From Treponema sp. UBA4267 (GTDB lineage Bacteria; Spirochaetota; Spirochaetia; Treponematales; Treponemataceae), in NCBI GenBank assembly GCA_002395155.1, contig DGWD01000008.1, positions 1 through 64,000 of the forward strand: a DNA stretch of 64,000 nt. Reading direction: 5' to 3'. Below the pieces are notes generated by a model. The model saw only the letters and a list, made by a program, of their open reading frames with translations. It had not been told where the DNA came from and did not search any database. This document shows positions 52,977-62,665 of the stretch, piece after piece (within the stretch, counting starts at the first letter, position 1; every line of letters begins with the position of its first letter). The position numbers and the translations under genes are program-made.

Positions 52977-53588
52977 ATGAAGAAAAATCCTAAAATCCAT
53001 CATCTTTTTATACTTGCGGCACTTATTTTTACTGTAATTACTGCTTTTTCCTGTAAAACTTTACCAAGGGGACAGACCCCTAAACTTTCCCGTAGACTTT
53101 TAGATTTGGGACTACTTTCTCCTAATCAGCTGGCAGACTTTTTTATTGCCAATAACCCTGATAAAGATTACGAATACATTTTAACTTTTGCCTCGTATTA
53201 TGTTGATGAAGCTATGGCAGAAGGAATTAATTCTGACCTGGCATTTGCTCAAATGTGTCTGGAAACCGGTTTTTTACGTTTTGGAGGCTTGGTTCAGGAA
53301 GATTTTCACAATTACTGTGGCTTAGGTGCTATGGATTCAGAGCATCCTGGCGAAAAATTTGAAAATGAGGAGATGGGGGTTCGTGCCCACATACAGCATT
53401 TGCAGGCCTATGCAACTACAGAAGATGTAAAATTGAATAAGGATTTGATTGACCCAAGATATAACTGGGTTCATAAAACTAAACTTGTAGAAGATTTGTG
53501 GGGATTAGCAGGCACTTGGGCCAGCGATCCAGCTTATGGGCAAAAATTAAATGCCTTACTGGAACGCATGGAAACCCAAGAATATTGA
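52977..53588 (+). CDS. Glucosaminidase-family lipoprotein
   Basis: The 203-aa lipoprotein has signal KIHHLFILAALIFTVITAFSC (lipobox TAFSC). A GH73-like N-acetylglucosaminidase domain follows: AEGINSDLAFAQMCLETGFL has the catalytic-type Glu near residue 92, then FHNYCGLGAMDSEHPGEKF, GVRAHIQHLQAYA, and WASDPAYGQKLNALLERM at the end. It cleaves peptidoglycan and probably helps cell-wall turnover or flagellar insertion. It stands alone, divergent from radC. No Shine-Dalgarno sequence or clear promoter was identified. Confidence 0.87.
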   Translation: MKKNPKIHHLFILAALIFTVITAFSCKTLPRGQTPKLSRRLLDLGLLSPNQLADFFIANNPDKDYEYILTFASYYVDEAMAEGINSDLAFAQMCLETGFLRFGGLVQEDFHNYCGLGAMDSEHPGEKFENEEMGVRAHIQHLQAYATTEDVKLNKDLIDPRYNWVHKTKLVEDLWGLAGTWASDPAYGQKLNALLERMETQEY

Positions 53589-53609
53589 TTTTAATAATCG
53601 TAGTAAAAA

Positions 53610-54311
53610 CTATTTAATAGTTGTTCCAATATAAGTTTTATCGTTTAAGATAGCTTCAATATTTGGAATATTTTTTCCACCGGCACAAATAACTGTCATT
53701 CCATTTTCCTGTGCTTTTTTAGAAGCAATTGGATCAAAAGGACAGTTTTTGCCTGGTGTCCATTCATCACCTACGATTTTACGGAAATCTGCCCAAGAGA
53801 TTTCATCAATTGGTTTTGCATCTGGATTTTTACGTGGGTCGTCTGTATAAACCTTTTCAATATTAGAAAGATTTACAATTGTTTTTGCATCAAATTTTTC
53901 GCCCAGGTAAACGGCATCTGTATCTGTAGAAAAGCCTGGTTTCCATCCACTAGCAACAAGAACCTGTCCGTCAAATTTAAGGTTTTCTTCTGTTGGGTTG
54001 TAAACTACATCATTTTTACAATAAGAACCAAAAGAAGCCTTTAAAAGCTGAGCATTAATGCGTGTTGCCATAATTCCAATCCAATCGGCAGCATTTGCAT
54101 CAAAACTTAAACCAGTTTTTTCGCAAACATCTTTATATCCGTTCTGGTATACACGAGCAGGAGCTCCACCTCCAGCAACTAAAATCAAACGGCGAGATTT
54201 ATCTGCATCAAGCCAGTCTGTACACATTTTTATAAACTTTCCAAGAAATTCTGTATCTGGCTTATCAGGTACAATAATTGATCCACCAACACTTAAAACT
54301 TTTGTTGTCAT
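53610..54311 (-). CDS. pyrH: UMP kinase, archaeal-type
   Basis: The 233-aa amino-acid-kinase-fold enzyme phosphorylates UMP. It has VLSVGGSIIVPDKPD at the N-terminus, LVAGGGAPARVYQNGY, a sugar/base loop near GWKPGFSTDTDAVYLGE, and NLSNIEKVYTDDPRKNPDAK for ATP. The N-terminal pattern and length are closer to the archaeal UMP kinase group than to E. coli PyrH. GGAG precedes the ATG. It lies downstream of the transglutaminase-like/sigma operon with 48 bp between. Confidence 0.88.
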   Translation of the reverse strand: MTTKVLSVGGSIIVPDKPDTEFLGKFIKMCTDWLDADKSRRLILVAGGGAPARVYQNGYKDVCEKTGLSFDANAADWIGIMATRINAQLLKASFGSYCKNDVVYNPTEENLKFDGQVLVASGWKPGFSTDTDAVYLGEKFDAKTIVNLSNIEKVYTDDPRKNPDAKPIDEISWADFRKIVGDEWTPGKNCPFDPIASKKAQENGMTVICAGGKNIPNIEAILNDKTYIGTTIK

Positions 54312-54359
54312 TGTTTACTCCTATTAATCCTATAATTCTAAACATTAGATTTACAACTA

Positions 54360-56069
54360 TTAGTATACACCCTTTACAACTGGTACACCCCAATAGCTGC
54401 TGTATTTTACTGTATTCTCACTTGCTTCTTCCCAAATTGACTGGAGAGCAAAGCTTCTAGGGTGCTGTACAATTTTAGAGTCAGCAGAAAAAGGCTTTAA
54501 CTGGTTCCAACCTCTAGAGAAAGTAACATGATGAGAATCTAAGTTTCCAAAATAATATTGTGCATTATCGCTGATTCCGCTATCAATCCACTGCTTATAT
54601 GCAAGTCCCTCTCCAAGAGCAGGGTCAACTGGAACCCAGCCAACTTTATCAATATAAACCTCACACCACCAGTGAGACTGGGTAGATAAATCTGAACCAA
54701 TTAAAATGCCACTGTCTGTAAGAGCAGGAATTTCTGAAGCACGGGCAAGTGCTGTATAAATTACTGCATAATCATAAGCATCTCCCTTGTGTTTTTGCAG
54801 CAAATCTAAAGGATCGGCATCATTTTTTCTAAGGCTATTTGTAAGTTCAAAGTTTTCAAGCATGTAATTATAGAGAAGCTGGGCCTTTTTATAAGGATTT
54901 ACCTCTTTTCCAATAATTGTTTTTGCCAGTTTTACAATTTCTTCATTATCTGAAGGAACAAGATTATCTGGACGCAGGGTTTTTGAAAGTAAATGACTGT
55001 TTGTATTCTTGTAATTTCCAACTTTAGCCGCATTTACCTTTGTTTGAATTTCATAAACAGGGAGTACAAAAGTTTGGGTAAATACTGTTTTTGGAGTATT
55101 ATTCCGGCTCTTTGAAATCTGATGTATTAAATCATTTTGATAATTCATTAAAACTGGAGTTGGATTTGTTTCTGTAATTTCTACTGTAGGCTGGGCACTA
55201 CTTGTAAAAGGAATTGGACAGCGTAAGGTGATTGTAGAAACGTCTTTTGTAACCAGGTCTGCAATATCTGCTGAATACTGAATAAGATAAATTTTTTTAT
55301 TGATGAAGGATTTTTTTCCGGCATCATCATTAATTGTAATATTTTTTGGATAGGACTTTTCCTTACCCGTATCAACTAAAACAACACCAGTTGAAGCTCC
55401 ATCTGGAACCCTTAGTTTGATTTCTGTATTTGACCAGGAAATATAGTCTAAATCGTCCTCATTTCCGCCAATCATATTATCTGTAAGGAGAATGATATTT
55501 TTATATTCTGCTTCTGCAATCTTGTTATTGTAATCAATTGTAAATAATACCTTAGATTGATTTTTAGCATCACCAAAATTGTTTCCCTGAATAACAAGCT
55601 CATCTCCAATGTTCACTTTTTCTGAAGATAAAGATGTTATGACAGGCTTTGTTACCTGCTGTACAGTAGGAACTGGAACCGGAATATCAACTTCGTTAGC
55701 AAAAAGAGCCGGTTTTGAACGAAGATCTTTTGTTCCGACAACAACAAGACCATCCTGAATATTGGCTGGTAAAACTAATTTGATAGAAGTGTCTGACCAG
55801 GAAATATAAGAAGAAGCGGTAAGTTTTGCACCGGCAATTTCGACATAACTCATATCGCGAACATCACCAAAATTTTTTCCGCTAATTAAAACAACATCGC
55901 CAGGTGAACCAACTGGAGGCGTAATAGAGTCAATTTGAGGAATTGGTTTATTTTTATTTTTGATAAAGAAAACTAGAGCAAATACTAAAACAATAATAAA
56001 AACGACAATACCTGCTCTTAAAACTGGGTATCGTCGTATTGAGTAACTAATTTTGCCAGATGAATTCAC
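54360..56069 (-). CDS. Membrane-anchored IPT/TIG and transglutaminase-like protein, lacking catalytic Cys
   Basis: The 569-aa protein has one N-terminal TM helix (about 18-36). Two IPT/TIG immunoglobulin-like domains follow (about 42-125 and 140-245; ITPPVGSPGDVVLISGKNFG, VNIGDELVIQGNNFG). A beta region and a C-terminal transglutaminase-like fold (about 390-500) complete it. The usual G-x-C-x-D motif reads GDAYD with Ala431 in place of cysteine, while His466 (SHWWCEVY) and Asp482 (VPVDPALG) are kept. It is therefore likely non-enzymatic. Its start overlaps the anti-sigma stop by 1 bp, making it the third gene of a sigma/anti-sigma operon and a candidate effector or sensor. Confidence 0.83.
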   Translation of the reverse strand: MNSSGKISYSIRRYPVLRAGIVVFIIVLVFALVFFIKNKNKPIPQIDSITPPVGSPGDVVLISGKNFGDVRDMSYVEIAGAKLTASSYISWSDTSIKLVLPANIQDGLVVVGTKDLRSKPALFANEVDIPVPVPTVQQVTKPVITSLSSEKVNIGDELVIQGNNFGDAKNQSKVLFTIDYNNKIAEAEYKNIILLTDNMIGGNEDDLDYISWSNTEIKLRVPDGASTGVVLVDTGKEKSYPKNITINDDAGKKSFINKKIYLIQYSADIADLVTKDVSTITLRCPIPFTSSAQPTVEITETNPTPVLMNYQNDLIHQISKSRNNTPKTVFTQTFVLPVYEIQTKVNAAKVGNYKNTNSHLLSKTLRPDNLVPSDNEEIVKLAKTIIGKEVNPYKKAQLLYNYMLENFELTNSLRKNDADPLDLLQKHKGDAYDYAVIYTALARASEIPALTDSGILIGSDLSTQSHWWCEVYIDKVGWVPVDPALGEGLAYKQWIDSGISDNAQYYFGNLDSHHVTFSRGWNQLKPFSADSKIVQHPRSFALQSIWEEASENTVKYSSYWGVPVVKGVY

Positions 56070-56752
56070 TAAAATTTACCTGATATTGCGCCCATTGGTA
56101 GATTAATTTCTGTTACTACAGGAATCTCTCCAGGCCCTGGGACACTAATCCTTATTGAGATTGTCTCGTCCTCGAGCTCTGGTCGTAATACTTCAACATC
56201 TTTTGCTTTTTTAACAAGTGTTTTACCATTGTCGATTCCAGCTTCTGGACGAATGACTGTATCTAACATATTACCCGAAACAAGCACATTTCTTCCACTA
56301 TTTATTGAAACATTATTTGCAGCAATTGCAGAAGTTGAGTTAGATATTTGTGAAACAGATGAAACTGAAGCCAAAGCAGGTTGTGTTGTAACTGAATTCT
56401 TTTTATTTGAGTTTAAAGTAACTGGTATAACTAAGGCAAAAAGGGCGGCAGCGGCAACAGCAGTTAAACCGTATTTTATATTTACATTGCTAGTTCTTCT
56501 GGCCTTAGTAACATTATTCTTATAGGCCATTTTAATCTGAAGTCTTTCGTAACTTTTTTCCAGAAAATCATCATCAAGTTTGATTGAATCAGAATCTGCT
56601 TTTAAGGCATCATGAATAAGCTTGAGTTTGTTCAGTTCTTTCTGACATGCTGGACAATTTTTTACATGCTCTTCATATTCAAGCTTGTAATTTTCTGGTA
56701 ATTCCTTATCTAAATAAATAGAATGAATATCTTTACTCGGGCAAAAAGACAT
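56069..56752 (-). CDS. Anti-sigma factor with zinc-finger domain
   Basis: The 227-aa protein has an N-terminal zf-HC2/ZAS domain (His28-x3-Cys-x2-Cys in EEHVKNCPACQKEL). One TM helix (about 94-112) and a periplasmic tail end in ISVPGPGEIPVVTEINLPMG. This is the standard membrane anti-sigma layout. It overlaps the ECF sigma gene by 20 bp, so the pair is made together. It should hold the sigma factor until an envelope signal is received. Confidence 0.88.
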   Translation of the reverse strand: MSFCPSKDIHSIYLDKELPENYKLEYEEHVKNCPACQKELNKLKLIHDALKADSDSIKLDDDFLEKSYERLQIKMAYKNNVTKARRTSNVNIKYGLTAVAAAALFALVIPVTLNSNKKNSVTTQPALASVSSVSQISNSTSAIAANNVSINSGRNVLVSGNMLDTVIRPEAGIDNGKTLVKKAKDVEVLRPELEDETISIRISVPGPGEIPVVTEINLPMGAISGKF

Positions 56753-57302
56753 TATCTTCTCCTATTATTTTAACAAGCTGCTCCCTGGCTCTGAAGATTC
56801 TAACTTTTACGTTTCCTTCAGTAATTCCCAAAACCCGTCCAATTTCCTTATAGTTAAGATCTGCATATTCCCTTAACATAAGTACATCTTGCAGGTTCTG
56901 TGGTAGTTTCTTCAAAGCTTCCCTAGCTTTATTAATTGATTCCTGCTTTAATAAATCAGTTTCACCAGAATCTGACTTACTGTGTTCTTCGTAAAGAACT
57001 TTTTCGTAAGCTTTACGCTCACGGTCCTTTCTTTTGATGTAATTTAATGAAGCATTCTTTACAACCCGAATTAACCAATATTTCGCATCATTAATTGAAG
57101 GAAATACAAGTCCCTTTTCATTAGCCTTGATTAAGGAGTCATGAGCAAGGTCTTCAGCTGCTTCTTCATCATTTACTATTTTAAATGAAATTCTGAAGAG
57201 CATTTGCATTGAAGCATCATAAATTTTTCTAAAGTCAGCAGGCTTAGCAGCATCGAGTTGTTCCATTATTGCATTCTGACTCTCATCTACATTATAAAAC
57301 AC
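56733..57302 (-). CDS. ECF-type RNA polymerase sigma factor
   Basis: The 189-aa ECF sigma factor has region 2 (about 20-90, including EEAAEDLAHDSLIKANEKG and YWLIRVVKNASLNYIKRKDR) and region 4 (about 125-180: LPQNLQDVLMLREYADLNYK, EIGRVLGITEGNVKVRIFRA). The start is taken as GTG, with AGGA seven bases upstream; an ATG 12 codons in (57266) is possible because a TATAAT lies between. It is 37 bp downstream of cysS. It is expected to transcribe envelope genes together with its anti-sigma and the transglutaminase-like protein. Confidence 0.9.
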   Translation of the reverse strand: MFYNVDESQNAIMEQLDAAKPADFRKIYDASMQMLFRISFKIVNDEEAAEDLAHDSLIKANEKGLVFPSINDAKYWLIRVVKNASLNYIKRKDRERKAYEKVLYEEHSKSDSGETDLLKQESINKAREALKKLPQNLQDVLMLREYADLNYKEIGRVLGITEGNVKVRIFRAREQLVKIIGEDNVFLPE

Positions 57303-57339
57303 AGAAAGATCCTAAAAGTTACGTTAATTTTTATAAAAA

Positions 57340-58890
57340 CTACGAGCGCTTCCAAGTTGGACCGTTCGGTGTATCTATAATAATAACACCACGGGCACTC
57401 AAAAGGTTACGGATTTCATCAGCTTTTGCAAAATCTTTATTCTTCTTTGCGTTTGTACGTTCAGCAACCAAAGCGTCAATTTCTGCTGCTTCTGGATCAC
57501 CGGAATGATCAATTACATTTGCCTGTTCTGCTTTTTCAATTTCAGCAAGAGCTTTAAATCCATTTTCAATTACACTAAGACTTAAAACCTTGTCCATTTT
57601 ATAGATTGCACTTAAAGCATCAGAAGCCTTTACACCGCCCTTGCCATTTGATTCTTTTTGCATAGCAGCCATGGCGATTGGAGTTGCAAGGTCATTAGAA
57701 AGGCCTTCGCGGAATTTTGCAAGATTTTCGTCTTCAAAATCAATTTTTTCAAGAATCTTTGCAAAGTTTTCTGGTGTAAGCCCAAGATTTTCTTCTTTAT
57801 TTGCTTTTGCAATCAGTTTTGCAATTCTCTGACTTAAAGCGGCACGAGAAGATTTTGCAGAATTAAGTGCATCAAAAGAGAATACCAGCTGCTTGCGGTA
57901 ATGACCACCCAAAAGGAAGAAACGGTAATCCAGAGGTTCATAGCCCTTGTCTTTAAGAGAGAAACCTTTTTCTGCAGGTAAAGTTGTCTGCAGGGTGATA
58001 AAGTGTCCAGAAGATTTAGACATTTTTCCACCTTCCAGAATAAGGAATTCATTGTGGAGCCAGTACTTTACCCAAGGACCTTCTTTTTTGTCTTCTTCGC
58101 TGAAAGAACCTTCTGACTGGGCAATTTCGTTTGTATGATGAACTGGAATATGGTCAATTCCACCTGTATGAATATCAATATGTTTTCCAAGATATTTCAT
58201 ACTCATGGCAGAACATTCAATATGCCAGCCAGGATAACCGCGTCCCCATGGTGAATCCCAGGTCATTGCCTGATCTTCAAATTTTGATTTTGTGAACCAG
58301 AGTACAAAGTCACCAGGATTACGTTTATTATCATCAACAACAACAACCTTACGCTTTCCTGCACCTGCCTTAAGTTCATCAAGATTAAGGTTTGCAAGTT
58401 TTCCATAATCAGGATAAGTAGAAATATCATAATAAAGATTTCCACCAGCCATGTAAGTATGACCATTTGCTTCAATCTTTTTGATAAGTTCTATCATTTC
58501 GTTGATATGGTCTGTTGCCTTACAAATTACATCTGGATGACGGATATTCAAGGCATCGATATCTTTCATAAAAGCATCGGTGTAGAACTGGGCAACTTCC
58601 AGAACAGACTGATGACGTTCTGCGGCAGACTTCTTCATCTTATCTTCGCCTTCATCATTATCGCCAGTAAGGTGTCCTACATCGGTAATATTCATAACAT
58701 GCTTGATTTTATAACCAAGCATTGTCAAAGTCTTATCAAGAATATCAAGGAAAACATAAGCTCTTAAGTTTCCAATATGAGCATAATTATATACTGTAGG
58801 TCCACAACCATAAAATCCAACAAATCCTTCGTGGATTGGCTTAAACTCTTCCATCTTGTGGCCCATTGTGTTGTACAGTTTCAGACTCAT
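57340..58890 (-). CDS. cysS: Cysteinyl-tRNA synthetase
   Basis: This class I synthetase has 516 aa, longer than the roughly 460 aa common form. The N-terminal GFYGCGPTVYNYAHIGNLRAY contains the zinc cysteine and the HIGN signature. GWHIECSAMSMKYLG and HHTNEIAQSE supply zinc ligands, and LILEGGKMSKSSGHFITL is the KMSKS loop. The C-terminal part is extended around residues 455-500. GAGG precedes the ATG. Confidence 0.96.
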   Translation of the reverse strand: MSLKLYNTMGHKMEEFKPIHEGFVGFYGCGPTVYNYAHIGNLRAYVFLDILDKTLTMLGYKIKHVMNITDVGHLTGDNDEGEDKMKKSAAERHQSVLEVAQFYTDAFMKDIDALNIRHPDVICKATDHINEMIELIKKIEANGHTYMAGGNLYYDISTYPDYGKLANLNLDELKAGAGKRKVVVVDDNKRNPGDFVLWFTKSKFEDQAMTWDSPWGRGYPGWHIECSAMSMKYLGKHIDIHTGGIDHIPVHHTNEIAQSEGSFSEEDKKEGPWVKYWLHNEFLILEGGKMSKSSGHFITLQTTLPAEKGFSLKDKGYEPLDYRFFLLGGHYRKQLVFSFDALNSAKSSRAALSQRIAKLIAKANKEENLGLTPENFAKILEKIDFEDENLAKFREGLSNDLATPIAMAAMQKESNGKGGVKASDALSAIYKMDKVLSLSVIENGFKALAEIEKAEQANVIDHSGDPEAAEIDALVAERTNAKKNKDFAKADEIRNLLSARGVIIIDTPNGPTWKRS

Positions 58891-58986
58891 ATAACTACCT
58901 CTTGTTTATGAAAATTTGTGTAATAGTAACATTTTTTCTAATAATATTCAAAACTTAGAGGCTATTATTAGTAAAGTCTAATCTTG

Positions 58987-59643
58987 CTAGATTAATTTCT
59001 TCTTTCCCCAATTCTGAACAAAATCTTTTGGTTCTTTGCTCAAAAGTGCTTTTACCAACAAAAGATTTGTCTGACTGAATACATTCTGCATAATTTCCTG
59101 CTGTTCGGGTGTAAATTTGCTCAAAACCCAGTCTGCTACACCAATATTTTCATTACTTGGACGACCAATTCCAAAACGCAGGCGGAAGAAATCTGGAGTG
59201 TTTAAAACAGCCTTGGTTGAACGAAGTCCATTATGACCTCCAAGGCCGCCTGACCATTTCCAGCTTACAAAACCAGGTTCCAGCTCCAGCTCATCGTGAA
59301 CTACAAGAATTTCTTCCGGTTTAATTTTATAAAAATTTGCAACTTCTATAATTGAATCGCCAGAAAGATTCATATAAGTCATAGGTTTAAGAAAATAAAG
59401 GTGGGCGGGAGCCTCCGCTGGAACTAAAACAGGACTTCCATCCTTTTTAGAACAGATTTTTGTGTCGCAGGCCCACTGAGCCAGTTCTGCTGGAGTAAAA
59501 CTTGCAATTTCTCCTTTGAACTTGCTCTGCCAGCTTAATTTATTTGCGAAAGGAAGGGAATCTTCAAAGTACCAGGAAACATTGTGACGGGTCTTTTCGT
59601 ATTCCTTTCCGTAATTTCCAAGAAATGCTACTAACTTAATCAT
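58987..59643 (-). CDS. pth: Peptidyl-tRNA hydrolase
   Basis: The 218-aa enzyme recycles peptidyl-tRNA. The N-terminus is VAFLGNYGKEYEKTRHNVSWYF, where the usual LGNPG reads LGNYG, and the catalytic His is in TRHN. KPMTYMNLSGDSI, VVHDELELEPGFVSWKWSGG and GGHNGLRSTKAVL follow. It has a roughly 25-residue insertion compared with E. coli Pth near CDTKICSKKDGS. It overlaps the DUF4340 gene by 4 bp and is the last gene of the Gld-type operon. Confidence 0.93.
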   Translation of the reverse strand: MIKLVAFLGNYGKEYEKTRHNVSWYFEDSLPFANKLSWQSKFKGEIASFTPAELAQWACDTKICSKKDGSPVLVPAEAPAHLYFLKPMTYMNLSGDSIIEVANFYKIKPEEILVVHDELELEPGFVSWKWSGGLGGHNGLRSTKAVLNTPDFFRLRFGIGRPSNENIGVADWVLSKFTPEQQEIMQNVFSQTNLLLVKALLSKEPKDFVQNWGKKKLI

Positions 59644-60563
59644 TTTTTTACATCTTCTATATTTTTATTGAATTTTTCTGCCATATAAGAAGACAAATCA
59701 AAAAGATAAGGACTTTCGCTTGATTTAGCATAGTAGGTATCTTCTTCATCATCACTTTGAGCGGCTTTTTTGTAAATATCAAGGGTTGCAATTTCAAATG
59801 TGTGGCCAAGTTTTACAGTAAGGAACAATTCACCTCCCAAAGCATCTGCATTTACATCATCTGCATACCAGTTACTTGCAGTAAGTTTTGCAAGACTTTC
59901 AAGGAAACTCTTTGCTTTTTCTGAGTCAACCTCGGTGTCTGGAAGAGAAATTGTCCATGAAGTCTGATCGCCTGAACCAACTCTTGTAAGGCCCCATTCA
60001 CTTCCATCAGCTTTTTTTATACTGATAGAGCTCAAGGTATTTGCATCGTAAGACCAAACTATATTTGAACGCAAAGACTTTACAGAAGTGTCGAAAGTAT
60101 TTCTTAAAGAACCTGAAGCTAAGTAGATATTGTTTCCACCATCAATTGTGATATAAGACTGTGATGAAGAACTTGCAGATTTTCCAATTTCAATTGAACG
60201 CAAAAGCTTGCCGTCTTTTTTTGCTTCTACAGTAATTTTTTTACCAGCTACCAGTTCATATTTGTTAAGGTTATTTTCATTTACAGAAGCAACTTTATCC
60301 AACGCACGAATAGAAGAAATGCTTTCTACAATACTTTCTACACTGTAATCAATTGCAGGATATTTCTGGTCATTTATAAACCATTTTTCATCCTGACAGC
60401 TAAGTTTTATTGTTTCTGCAGGAGTTGTAATTGTGATTTCATCAGGACTTTCATCAAATTTGAAATTTTTTACACCATCTCTTGCTTTTGCAATCCCCTG
60501 AACAATTACAAGGGCCAGGAGAAGCAAATCTGCAATTATTAATACTAATTTTCTAGCTTTCAT
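59640..60563 (-). CDS. DUF4340 membrane-anchored protein
   Basis: The 307-aa protein has one N-terminal TM helix (about 5-22) and a periplasmic repeated beta domain (IEIGKSASSSSQSYITIDGG, WTISLPDTEVDSEKAKSFLESL). DUF4340 proteins regularly follow GldG-type ABC accessory proteins, as here (10 bp). Function is unknown; part of a gliding/ABC-like envelope complex by context. GGAG precedes the ATG. Confidence 0.82.
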   Translation of the reverse strand: MKARKLVLIIADLLLLALVIVQGIAKARDGVKNFKFDESPDEITITTPAETIKLSCQDEKWFINDQKYPAIDYSVESIVESISSIRALDKVASVNENNLNKYELVAGKKITVEAKKDGKLLRSIEIGKSASSSSQSYITIDGGNNIYLASGSLRNTFDTSVKSLRSNIVWSYDANTLSSISIKKADGSEWGLTRVGSGDQTSWTISLPDTEVDSEKAKSFLESLAKLTASNWYADDVNADALGGELFLTVKLGHTFEIATLDIYKKAAQSDDEEDTYYAKSSESPYLFDLSSYMAEKFNKNIEDVKK

Positions 60564-60573
60564 TCAAATCTCC

Positions 60574-62652
60574 TTATTTTGTTGATTTTGTTATTGTTCT
60601 TGAATCATTTGGATTGTACTTTTTATTGATAGCACGTCTTCTGAGTGAACGAGAACGCAAAACAAGCAGTCCAACAATAATCAAAATTACTACAAGACCA
60701 TACTGGCAGAAGAACTTCCAGAAGTTGGCTGCAGCCATTGATTTAATTTCAAGAGTATTAACAGAAAGGCTCTTTGAACGCATTACACAAAGGTCTTCAT
60801 TTCCATTCAAGTAATCCAAGGTATTCATAAAGAACATGGCAATTGGAGTTGTAGCATTTTCATCAATTACCTGGCGAGTTGTAACAGTTGAAGAACCAAT
60901 TACAAAAATTTTTCCAGGCATTACGCTTTCTGCAACATGACTTGAAGTTTCAAGTTCGCCCTGAGGAAGAGGATTTCCTTCATCATCTGTCTGACTTGTT
61001 TCTGGAGCCTTATCAAATGCTGACTTAAATTTACCTTCAAGCATGAGTGCCAAATCGTAAGACTTAAGCTTAGACTTGTCGCTAGGAGGAGTAAGCATTG
61101 TAGGATGAAGCATAATATTTTCAGTTTGAGTCCAGGCTTCATCGGAAGTTTTTGCAAGAACTGTTACTTTTACATTTTTATCTTCTTTAGCCTTAGATGC
61201 ATCGAGTGCAGAGTTCTGAATCATAATTACATAACCCAAATTGTTTGTAATAGGATTCTTTTTAGCCAGCTGTTCCTTCTGTAAAGTTGGAGCCCAATAA
61301 AGATTCATTTTTCCAAAATTCTGGTCCTGGGCAACATAACATTTCTTATCGAATACAAGATTATTTTCTACCTTTACACCATAAGAATCTAAAAGTCTGT
61401 TAATATTCAAAACATTTGGAGTAAAGACTTGTCCACCAGTGTACTGGGCTGTTGAATCCATGCTCATTCCATCTATAAAGAAAAGTACGTTTCCACCACG
61501 CATAATAAACTGATCGACCTTGTACAATTCTTCTTCGGTGTAATCATTCTGTGGTCCATTTATGATGATTGAGTTCATGCCGGCTGGAATTGATTCTTTA
61601 TTCAAATCAATATCAACAAGTTCGTACATACCGCTAATCATGGTCTGGAAGTTTTTAGCTCCGTTTTCATCAGACTTATCAAGTTCACCATGACCTGTGA
61701 TATATCCAATTTTTGTAATATTTGAAAGCAAACTCTGTAAACCTTCTGTAATTGAAGTATCTACAGTTTCGAGGCCTGTTACTATATAACCAAAGAATGA
61801 CTGTTGAATTTGGAATGGAAGCTGGTAGAAGGAATCTCCATTTTCAAGAATAAGACCAATAGCACCTTTTCTAACATTTCCATTTGCATCTTGGTATTGA
61901 ATAACTTGAATACCATATTTTTCGGAAAGAATTTCTGCTTCGGAAGCGTTTGGATTTACTACCTGAAATTCCAGGCGATCCATATTCTCTTTATTAATTT
62001 TATCAAAAGCGTTTTTTACAATTTCCTGGGCCTGATCAAGTCCGCTAATTCCAAATCTCTTAAGGTCATCACTTAGATAAAGTGTAAGTTTAATTTTTTG
62101 ACCATTTTTAAGACCTGCAAGAGCATCGGCCATTGTGACCATCTTAGAAATTTTTGAAGTAAGTTTGTATTCGAAACCGTCTGTAGTAGTAATTGGATTC
62201 AAAACTTCAATGTTATCACCATAAGTAATTACAAGGCCCATGTAGCCCTGCTTAAAACCTACTTCGTTATTTTTTACTTCCTGAATCTGAATCTGCTGAA
62301 GACCTAAATCCTGAGCAAGTTTTACATTTTCTTTTTTGGACATATCCATGTAAGAAACGGTGAAGTTTTTATTACCAGCACCCTTGTATTCAACAAGAAT
62401 GTCTTTTACATACTGGGCAACATTTTCATAAGTTGCAGGCAGGTTATCATCAAAAAACACTCTAACTGAAAGTGGTTGTTCCAGATTTTTTACAAGTGTC
62501 TGACTGCCTTTTGAAAGGGAGTAAGAATTTGGTTTTGTAAGATCAAAACGCACAAATAAATTACTGCTAACTATATTCAACAAAATCAAAAGAGCAATAA
62601 ACAAAATGAAGTCTGATTTTGGACCTTTTAACCAGTTTAAGATTTTTTTCAT
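60574..62652 (-). CDS. GldG-type ABC transporter auxiliary protein
   Basis: The 692-aa protein has an N-terminal TM helix (about 12-35, SDFILFIALLILLNIVSSNL). A large periplasmic part with the ABC-transporter auxiliary domain follows (IGYITGHGELDKSDENG, NVLFFIDGMSMDS), then a C-terminal TM helix (about 650-670) and a basic tail. This is the GldG family. The ATG at 62652 is chosen because GGAGG lies eight bases upstream; a longer reading to 62688 overlaps the permease gene and lacks a site. It works with the upstream permease and ATPase. Confidence 0.86.
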   Translation of the reverse strand: MKKILNWLKGPKSDFILFIALLILLNIVSSNLFVRFDLTKPNSYSLSKGSQTLVKNLEQPLSVRVFFDDNLPATYENVAQYVKDILVEYKGAGNKNFTVSYMDMSKKENVKLAQDLGLQQIQIQEVKNNEVGFKQGYMGLVITYGDNIEVLNPITTTDGFEYKLTSKISKMVTMADALAGLKNGQKIKLTLYLSDDLKRFGISGLDQAQEIVKNAFDKINKENMDRLEFQVVNPNASEAEILSEKYGIQVIQYQDANGNVRKGAIGLILENGDSFYQLPFQIQQSFFGYIVTGLETVDTSITEGLQSLLSNITKIGYITGHGELDKSDENGAKNFQTMISGMYELVDIDLNKESIPAGMNSIIINGPQNDYTEEELYKVDQFIMRGGNVLFFIDGMSMDSTAQYTGGQVFTPNVLNINRLLDSYGVKVENNLVFDKKCYVAQDQNFGKMNLYWAPTLQKEQLAKKNPITNNLGYVIMIQNSALDASKAKEDKNVKVTVLAKTSDEAWTQTENIMLHPTMLTPPSDKSKLKSYDLALMLEGKFKSAFDKAPETSQTDDEGNPLPQGELETSSHVAESVMPGKIFVIGSSTVTTRQVIDENATTPIAMFFMNTLDYLNGNEDLCVMRSKSLSVNTLEIKSMAAANFWKFFCQYGLVVILIIVGLLVLRSRSLRRRAINKKYNPNDSRTITKSTK

Positions 62653-62665
62653 TTTTACCGCCTCC

